Positions 12,392 to 16,696 of a stretch of 16,696 nt of DNA are shown here, piece after piece (position 1 is the first letter of the stretch; every line of letters begins with the position of its first letter). Below the pieces are notes generated by a model, which saw nothing but the letters and a program-made list of their open reading frames with translations, was not told the DNA's origin and did not search any database. This DNA is from DASWED01 sp036394995. Its GTDB lineage: Bacteria; Actinomycetota; UBA4738; JACQTL01. The stretch is from NCBI GenBank assembly GCA_036394995.1, contig DASWED010000091.1, positions 1 to 16,696 on the forward strand. The letters are read 5' to 3'. Both the position numbers and the translations under genes were made by a program.

Positions 12392-13236
12392 GCCGGGACG
12401 TCTCCCGGCGGGGCCGTCGCCCCCGGCGGGTTCATGCTCCCGCTGCGGAATCCCTCCAGGTCCAGCGTGACGTACCGGTACCCCAGGGCCTTGAGGACCT
12501 CCAGCGCGCGCTCCCGCGTGGCCGGTTCGGCCAGCCGGGCCACGTCCTCGGCCTCCACCTCCACGCGGACCAGGTCGCCGTGGACCCGGACCCGGACCTG
12601 GCGGAACCCCAGCTCCTTCAGGGCCCGTTCGGCCCGACCCACCCTCGACAGCTCGTCCACCGTGATCCTCACCCCGTGCGCAATCCTGGAGGACAGGCAG
12701 GCCGACGCCGGCTTGTCCCACGACGGCAGGCCGAGCTCCCGGGCGGCCTCCCGGACCTCAGCCTTCGTGAACCCCGCCTCGACCAGCGGATGCCGGACCC
12801 CGTGCTCCCCGGCCGCCGCGAGTCCCGGACGGTAGTCACCGAGGTCGTCGAGGTTCGCTCCGGAGACCACCACCGGCAGCCCCTCCTCGACGGCGATCCG
12901 TTCCAGCGTCCCGTACAGCTCGGACTTGCAGTGGTAGCAGCGGTCGGCTCCGTTCGCCAGGTACGCCTCCAGCTCCACCTCGAGCGTCCGGACGCTCCGG
13001 TGCCGGATCCCGGCGTGCCGGGCCAGGCGGCGGGCTTCCTCCAGCTCTCCGGGCGGGAGCGAGGGCGACACGGCCGTCACGGCCAGCGCCCGGGGCCCCA
13101 GGGCCCGGGCCGCCACGGCCGCCACCAGCGCCGAGTCCGTCCCTCCGGAGAACGCCACCACGGCGCCGCCCGTGGAGGCGAGGACCGCGTGGAGCCGTTG
13201 GACCTTCGCCGACGCCGAAGTGGAGGTCAGAGTCAC
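12388..13236 (-). CDS. larE: LarE-type ATP-dependent sacrificial sulfur transferase
   Basis: A 282-aa PP-loop ATPase of the LarE family. In Lactobacillus plantarum LarE adenylates a pyridinium dicarboxylate and gives up the sulfur of its own cysteine to build the nickel-pincer cofactor of lactate racemase. Seen here: PP-loop SGGTDSA (30-36), CYHCK (C100, C103), SGANLDDLGDYRPG (125-138), SACLSSRIAHG with the sacrificial-type Cys180, and the C-terminal GFRSGSMN (262-269). All key motifs are intact. The GTG at 13236 is chosen because the protein then begins MTLTSTSASAKVQ, as long as known LarEs, and an AAGAAT box lies 7 bases upstream; a longer in-frame reading adds 17 unlikely residues. No larA, larB or larC is nearby, so the sulfur acceptor is open. 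First gene of a three-gene operon. Confidence 0.9.
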   Translation of the reverse strand: MTLTSTSASAKVQRLHAVLASTGGAVVAFSGGTDSALVAAVAARALGPRALAVTAVSPSLPPGELEEARRLARHAGIRHRSVRTLEVELEAYLANGADRCYHCKSELYGTLERIAVEEGLPVVVSGANLDDLGDYRPGLAAAGEHGVRHPLVEAGFTKAEVREAARELGLPSWDKPASACLSSRIAHGVRITVDELSRVGRAERALKELGFRQVRVRVHGDLVRVEVEAEDVARLAEPATRERALEVLKALGYRYVTLDLEGFRSGSMNPPGATAPPGDVPA

Positions 13237-13243
13237 AGCCCCG

Positions 13244-13249
13244 ATTCTT
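13244..13249 (-). promoter_or_regulatory. Putative -10 box (AAGAAT) of the larE operon
   Basis: AAGAAT on the minus strand lies 7 bases before the chosen GTG start of larE. It lacks the leading T of the TANNNT pattern, so the call is weak. Confidence 0.3.
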
Positions 13250-13283
13250 GCACGCCGCGCCCACACGCCGACCCGGTGCGGGA

Positions 13284-14585
13284 TCACTCCGGGCAGTCGG
13301 TTCGAGGGGGAAGCGGTTCGGGCGGGCGCGGTGGTTGCTCGAAGTCGAACGCCTCGGACAGGTTCGAGGCCCGGGCGTCGCGTTCGGTGAGCTGCGACAG
13401 CCCCCAGTTGTCCTCGATGAACCGCAGCACGCTCGAGAACTCACCGCCGGTGTGGTCCACCAGGCCCTCCCGAGCGTACGGCGAGATCACCAGCAGCGGG
13501 ACCCTGATCCCCAGGCCGAAGTCGTCGACCTGGCGGGGCGCCACGTGGTCGTAGAAGCCGCCCCAGTCGTCCCACGTGAGGAAGATCGCGGTGTCCCGCC
13601 ACATGGGGCCCCGCATGATCGCGTCGACGACCTCGGTGGTCCAGCTCTCGCCCCGGCACAGGCTGTACTCCGGGTGATCGGACACCTCGAACCGCGGGGT
13701 GACCCACGTCACGGGGGGAAGGCGGTTCGAGCCGATGTCCTCAAGGAGCTGGTCCACGCCGAACACCCGGCGCTGCCATTCGCCGGACTCCCGGATGTGC
13801 CGGATGGCGTCGTAGGCGGACCAGATGTAGCCCTGCTGGGTGTATTCGGCCGAGTAGTAGGCCCACGGGATGCCCGCTCCCGCGAGGAGGTCGCCCTCGG
13901 TCTGGAAGTCGAAGCACGGGAGGACCTGGACCACCTTGCCCTCCTCGTCGGTGACCTCCACGGTCTGGCCGGGCCGGGCGTCGCATCCCCACACCTTGCG
14001 GAACCCGCTGCCCTGGGTTACCACCACGTCGTCGTCGGGGCGGGGATTGTCGTGGGTGCCACCGGACTGGGCCGCGATCGTGAACAGGTGGTTCGGGAAC
14101 GAGGGCCCGTTCACCGACGCGAAGAACCGGTCGGCCAGGACGTACCGCTCGGCCCACCGCCAGTAGTTCGGGATGTCGCTCGGGACGGCCTCCGTGTAGG
14201 CGTGGGCCCGCGCGAAGTCGCTGTAGGCGAACCCGTCCATCCGGCCCCCGTTCCAGTCCTCCAGGGCCCGGCGGTACGAGTGCACGATGTCCCGGGGGAG
14301 GCGGTCCGGGATGCCCCTGGCGAGCGGGACGACATCGTCTCCGGCCCTTCCCGTGGTGGCGCCGTCGGCCCCCGGGAACAGCCCGAACAGCTGGTCGAAG
14401 CTCCGGTTCTCCTTGACGATGAACACGACGTGCTTGATGGGCCACCGGGTCGGGAGTGCCCCCGCGTCGACCATCGGGGGGTGGGGAGGATCGGGGGTCG
14501 AGCCGTACGCCCCGGCCCCGGCCACCGCCAGCGCAGCCACGCACAGCAGTCCCACCGCGGCCCGTACGCCGCCGGGGCCTCGCAC
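13284..14585 (-). CDS. Secreted phosphoesterase, phospholipase C/acid phosphatase (AcpA-like) family
   Basis: A 433-aa exported phosphoesterase of the PF04185 family (non-specific phospholipases C and AcpA-type acid phosphatases). An N-terminal signal or anchor segment (about 5-28) precedes HVVFIVKENRSFDQLFG (52-68), the metal-binding signature. SVNGPSFPNH (158-166 region) holds the likely nucleophile Ser162, SDHPEYS (302-308) follows, and TWDDWGGFYDHVAP (337-350) supplies the second metal site. The active site looks complete. It would hydrolyse phosphate esters outside the cell, perhaps for phosphate scavenging or lipid turnover. The GTG at 14585 is chosen because TACACT lies exactly 6 bases upstream; a longer reading adds 28 residues ahead of the signal segment. 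The exact substrate class cannot be read from the sequence. Confidence 0.88.
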   Translation of the reverse strand: MRGPGGVRAAVGLLCVAALAVAGAGAYGSTPDPPHPPMVDAGALPTRWPIKHVVFIVKENRSFDQLFGLFPGADGATTGRAGDDVVPLARGIPDRLPRDIVHSYRRALEDWNGGRMDGFAYSDFARAHAYTEAVPSDIPNYWRWAERYVLADRFFASVNGPSFPNHLFTIAAQSGGTHDNPRPDDDVVVTQGSGFRKVWGCDARPGQTVEVTDEEGKVVQVLPCFDFQTEGDLLAGAGIPWAYYSAEYTQQGYIWSAYDAIRHIRESGEWQRRVFGVDQLLEDIGSNRLPPVTWVTPRFEVSDHPEYSLCRGESWTTEVVDAIMRGPMWRDTAIFLTWDDWGGFYDHVAPRQVDDFGLGIRVPLLVISPYAREGLVDHTGGEFSSVLRFIEDNWGLSQLTERDARASNLSEAFDFEQPPRPPEPLPPRTDCPE

Positions 14586-14591
14586 CCACGC

Positions 14592-14597
14592 AGTGTA
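14592..14597 (-). promoter_or_regulatory. Putative -10 box (TACACT) of the phosphoesterase gene
   Basis: TACACT on the minus strand, 6 bases before the GTG start at 14585; leaderless arrangement that decides the start. Confidence 0.55.
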
Positions 14598-14613
14598 CGA
14601 ACCCCCGAAACCT

Positions 14614-14643
14614 GAGGACCCCGACGGGGGCGCCGGGGTCCTC
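14614..14643 (-). terminator. 10-bp perfect inverted repeat (terminator of the GyrI-like gene or operator)
   Basis: GAGGACCCCG (14614-14623) and CGGGGTCCTC (14634-14643) are perfect complements around a 10-base loop. On the minus strand it follows the GyrI-like gene by about 107 bases and precedes the phosphoesterase -10 by 16 bases, so it may end the former's transcript or bind a regulator near -35 of the latter. No U-run. The rest of 14644-14750 shows no gene. Confidence 0.45.
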
Positions 14644-14750
14644 TCAACCTCCAGGGAGGGGGGTTGCACATGTTGTTCGACACCGTCCCGGCGAGGGTTC
14701 GGGTCGATCCGGGGAAAGATCCGGCCGGTCCCGGGGGGCGCAGCCCGTGC

Positions 14751-15215
14751 TCAGTCGCCGATCGGGTACCCCACCTCGGTCCGCCACGTCGCGGGGGCCG
14801 GATCGTCCCGGGGGCCGCTCCAGTACACCTCCCACGGGGGCCCGGTGGCGGCGCGTCCCTCCTGCTTCAGCCAGGCGCCGACGGCGCCGTGGGCCTCGCC
14901 GAGGGAGTCGTAGTGGCCGTGGTGCCAGGTCACGGCGGCGAGCGTCGCCGCGAGCTCCCGCCCGATGACCCGCCCGGAGGTCGGGATGGGCCCGTCCAGG
15001 GGGAACCCCACCTCCATGTCGACTTCGTCGTCGCCGTAGGTGTGGAAGATCGCGAACGGAGGCCCCGCCGGCCGGGTGCCCGCGTTCACGATCTCGGCGT
15101 CGACCTCGGGGAGCAGGTCGTCGAACGCGGCGCCGATCCCAGTTCGCGAGGTGGTGATCCGGATGGTGGCCACATAGCGGTCCGGGAGGTCCTTGATCTC
15201 GATCTCGTCGCCCAT
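14751..15215 (-). CDS. GyrI-like small-molecule-binding domain protein
   Basis: A 154-aa stand-alone GyrI-like/AraC effector-binding domain (SOUL-like fold family PF06445). It starts MGDEIEIKDLPDRYVATIRI, as such domains do. It continues with an FDDLLPEV helix, AGPPFAIFHTYGDDEVDMEVGFPL (a typical central strand pair with the conserved acidic residues), a WHHGHYDSLGEAHGAVGAWL helix and WEVYWSGP near the end. These proteins bind drugs or metabolites, act as gyrase-inhibitor antagonists, or hydrolyse cyclopropanoid toxins. Which applies here is unknown. The ATG at 15215 is preferred over a longer in-frame start because AGAAGGAG lies 7 bases upstream, a clear ribosome binding site. It is divergent from the small membrane protein gene. 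Confidence 0.82.
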   Translation of the reverse strand: MGDEIEIKDLPDRYVATIRITTSRTGIGAAFDDLLPEVDAEIVNAGTRPAGPPFAIFHTYGDDEVDMEVGFPLDGPIPTSGRVIGRELAATLAAVTWHHGHYDSLGEAHGAVGAWLKQEGRAATGPPWEVYWSGPRDDPAPATWRTEVGYPIGD

Positions 15216-15346
15216 GGCTCGCTCCTTCTGCCGTTCGGGGCTCCCGGTCAACGTTCCCACAGCCGCGCCCGCTCGATCACGGGCAGAGGACGGCCGTGCG
15301 ACGCTCCACGGTGCATGGTGACCTCGGGAGAAGGGAGCGAACCGGC

Positions 15347-15766
15347 ATGCTGGCCGCGCTGAGCCTCACCCACGACACCACGAGCACCGCCGGGATCCTC
15401 CTGGTCGCCGTGGTGGCCATCGAGTACGGCGGGACGTTCATGCTGAAGGTGGTCCGGGGCAAGGTCCCGCTGACGTCGTTCCAGCGCGCGTTCTCACGCG
15501 CGGGGCACGCCCACGCCGGCGTGCTGGTGATCCTGTCGCTCGTGGCGCTGCTGTACGCCGACGCGGCCGACCTGAGCGGGGCCGCCGACACCCTGGCCCG
15601 CAACGCCATCCCGCTGGCCGCGATCCTCATCCCGGCGGGCTTCTTCTTCTCGATGATCGGCCGGGACCGCACCGCGCCGAGCCGCTGGATCGCCCTGGTG
15701 TGGGCCGGCGCGATGAGCCTCGCCGTCGGGGTCTCCGCGCTCGGCATCGGACTCCTCACCGCCTAG
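15347..15766 (+). CDS. Small four-helix integral membrane protein of unknown function
   Basis: A 139-aa membrane protein with hydrophobic helices at about 14-34, 55-72, 88-104 and 113-136. A basic loop after helix 1 (LKVVRGKVPLTSFQRAFSRAG) leads into a His motif, AGHAHAGVLVIL (H54, H56), at the start of helix 2, which could hold a metal or heme but has no proven role. I do not recognise the family with certainty. The ATG is chosen because AAGGGAG lies 10 bases upstream and it leads straight into helix 1; an upstream in-frame GTG would add 17 charged residues. It is divergent from the GyrI-like gene, and the stop is followed directly by the left part of an insertion sequence. Confidence 0.72.
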   Translation: MLAALSLTHDTTSTAGILLVAVVAIEYGGTFMLKVVRGKVPLTSFQRAFSRAGHAHAGVLVILSLVALLYADAADLSGAADTLARNAIPLAAILIPAGFFFSMIGRDRTAPSRWIALVWAGAMSLAVGVSALGIGLLTA

Positions 15767-15840
15767 GCCGTAGTGCCCACGTTGAAGCCGGACATTTCAC
15801 GAACCTCCCACAGAAGCAAAGGAGCCAGGGGGATGCTCCA

Positions 15841-15864
15841 CCCGTTGAGCGGGAACTCGACGGG
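15841..15864 (+). promoter_or_regulatory. Hairpin in the transposase leader just before the ribosome binding site
   Basis: CCCGTTGAG (15841-15849) pairs with CTCGACGGG (15856-15864) with one G-U pair around a 6-base loop. AAGGAG follows at once and the ATG is at 15877. Such leader stems in insertion sequences often limit transposase translation from outside transcripts. Confidence 0.4.
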
Positions 15865-15876
15865 AAGGAGACGCCC

Positions 15877-16696
15877 ATGGCTCCGGCGACGAGTCTGGCA
15901 CGCCTGCGCAAGCAGGTGTTGGACCTGGTGACCCGAGGGAAGTTGAGCGTGGTGGAGGCCTGCCGCCACCTCGGGATCTCCCGCAGCCGGTACTACGAGC
16001 TGCGCCACCGGTACCTCAAACTACGGGGAGCCCGGGCTCCTGCCGAAGCCCCGTCCCGCGGCCCGGCCGGACCGCCGGGTGTCGCCGGCGCTGGTCGACC
16101 AGATCATCGCCTACGCCATCAACCACCCCACCGAGGGCCCCCGCACGATCGCCTCGGCCCTCGCCCTCGCCCGCTACGGCGGATGGCGGGTGTCCCACGG
16201 CGGGGTCTACAACGTGCTCCGCCGGGCCGGGCTCGAGCGGACCTCGGCCTGACTCGCCGCCGCCGAGGCCCTGGCCGCCTCGGAGGGTGGGCCGATCACC
16301 GAGCGGGTCCTCCGCGAGCTCCGGTCCCTGGAGGTCACCCACCGCCACATCGGCTCCGACGTGCTCGGTGAGCAGGTCTTCCTCGACACCATGTACGTCG
16401 GCAAGCTCAAGGGCGTCGGGAAGATCTGGCAGTACTCGGCGGTCGACGGGGCCTGCTCCTTCGGCTTCGCGGAGGTGCGCTCTGGGGAGAAGTCGGCCAA
16501 GGCCGCCGCCCGGTTCCTCGAGCACCACGTCCTGCCCGTGTACCGGGAAGCCGGGATCGAGCTGGTGGAGGTGGTGGTCGACGGCGGGCCGGAGTTCAAG
16601 GGGGAGTTCACCCGGACCTGCCGGCGCCTGGGGATCGCCGTGCACCGGCTCCCCCCGCGCTCGCCCGATCTCAACGCCTTCGTCGAGCGGTTCCAG
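15877..16696 (+). pseudogene. IS481-like transposase, broken by a frameshift and a stop codon (3' truncated by window)
   Basis: ATG at 15877 behind GGGAAGGAG. The first frame encodes a helix-turn-helix domain (GKLSVVEACRHLGISRSRYY) up to HRYLK. After AAA at 16018-16020 one extra base (C16021) shifts the frame; the next frame resumes YGEPGLLPKPRPAARPDRRV and continues to a TGA at 16250-16252, where a CGA (Arg) would be expected. Beyond it the same frame encodes an intact-looking integrase core: Asp in FLDTMYV (16385-16387), Asp in VVVDGGPEF (16580-16582) and Glu in NAFVERFQ (16685-16687). The last two are 35 residues apart, the DDE spacing of this family. Two lesions make it inactive unless recoded. 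The C-terminus lies beyond the window. Confidence 0.85.

Larger units (their letters stand above)
15767..16696 (+). mobile_element. Left part of a decayed IS481-like insertion sequence (right end outside the window)
   Basis: Directly after the membrane-protein stop the sequence turns into a leader containing GTTGAAGCCGGACATTTC (15781-15798), which looks like the terminal-repeat region of IS481-type elements. It then runs through a transposase reading to the window edge. The exact left boundary is uncertain (within roughly 15767-15782), and no target duplication or right terminal repeat can be seen. Confidence 0.6.

Noticed and set aside
12392..12721. Longer N-terminus for the NIL-domain protein (reading starting near 12721)
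   Set aside because: The extension is out-of-frame larE sequence; the GTG overlapping the larE stop gives a complete NIL domain.
13237..13287. Longer LarE start at 13287
   Set aside because: It would add 17 basic residues not typical of LarE and would cover the likely promoter box and the intergenic region.
16018..16024. Programmed frameshifting in the transposase
   Set aside because: IS3-type programmed shifts are -1 at A-rich slippery sites. Here one base must be skipped (+1), no slippery run is evident, and a further in-frame TGA follows, so decay is the simpler reading.

Overview
The window is a GC-rich (about 70%) stretch of a bacterial chromosome, read as Actinomycetota. Several things point there. 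GTG starts are frequent. Many start codons sit 6-10 bases after a TANNNT -10 box, which implies leaderless or nearly leaderless mRNAs. The gene content also fits: secreted NlpC/P60 and M23 wall hydrolases, a split acyl-CoA dehydrogenase pair, and a small 65-aa protein of an actinobacterial-looking type. The lineage cannot be fixed further; an uncultured soil or deep-branching actinobacterium is a guess. No rRNA, tRNA, CRISPR array or replication origin was seen, and no gene-free stretch exceeds about 165 bases.

Left part (1-5886): the end of a DHA2-type MFS exporter faces a PrmC/HemK-like methyltransferase whose NPPY motif reads HPPY. Divergent from the latter is a translationally coupled pair of acyl-CoA dehydrogenases. 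Their catalytic-base and FAD motifs are divided between the two subunits, and a 13-bp palindrome lies at their promoter. Next come an orphan GroES-fold protein with a basic N-terminal tail, a YjbQ/UPF0047 protein, and a four-helix membrane protein with a proline-rich repeat tail.

Middle (5887-10302): a PF03773-type (ArsP/YraQ-like) permease has a perfect CsoR-family-like operator across its promoter. It is divergent from nicotinate phosphoribosyltransferase (pncB). A secreted coiled-coil M23 endopeptidase and a small conserved protein follow.

Right part (10303-15766): a secreted SLH-like plus NlpC/P60 hydrolase lies behind a sequence resembling a sigma-28 (FliA/WhiG/SigD) promoter. Facing it is a three-gene operon: a LarE-type sulfur transferase, a stand-alone NIL-domain protein (4-base GTGA overlap) and a degenerate receiver domain. 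This operon is the most system-like novelty here. Then come a secreted phospholipase C/acid-phosphatase-type phosphoesterase, a GyrI-like small-molecule-binding protein and a four-helix membrane protein.

Right edge (15767-16696): a decayed IS481-like element with one frameshift and one in-frame stop, running off the window.

The genes do not form one pathway. They are short transcription units of lipid or steroid oxidation, NAD salvage, metal-linked transport, sulfur transfer and cell-wall remodelling, most with their own promoter.
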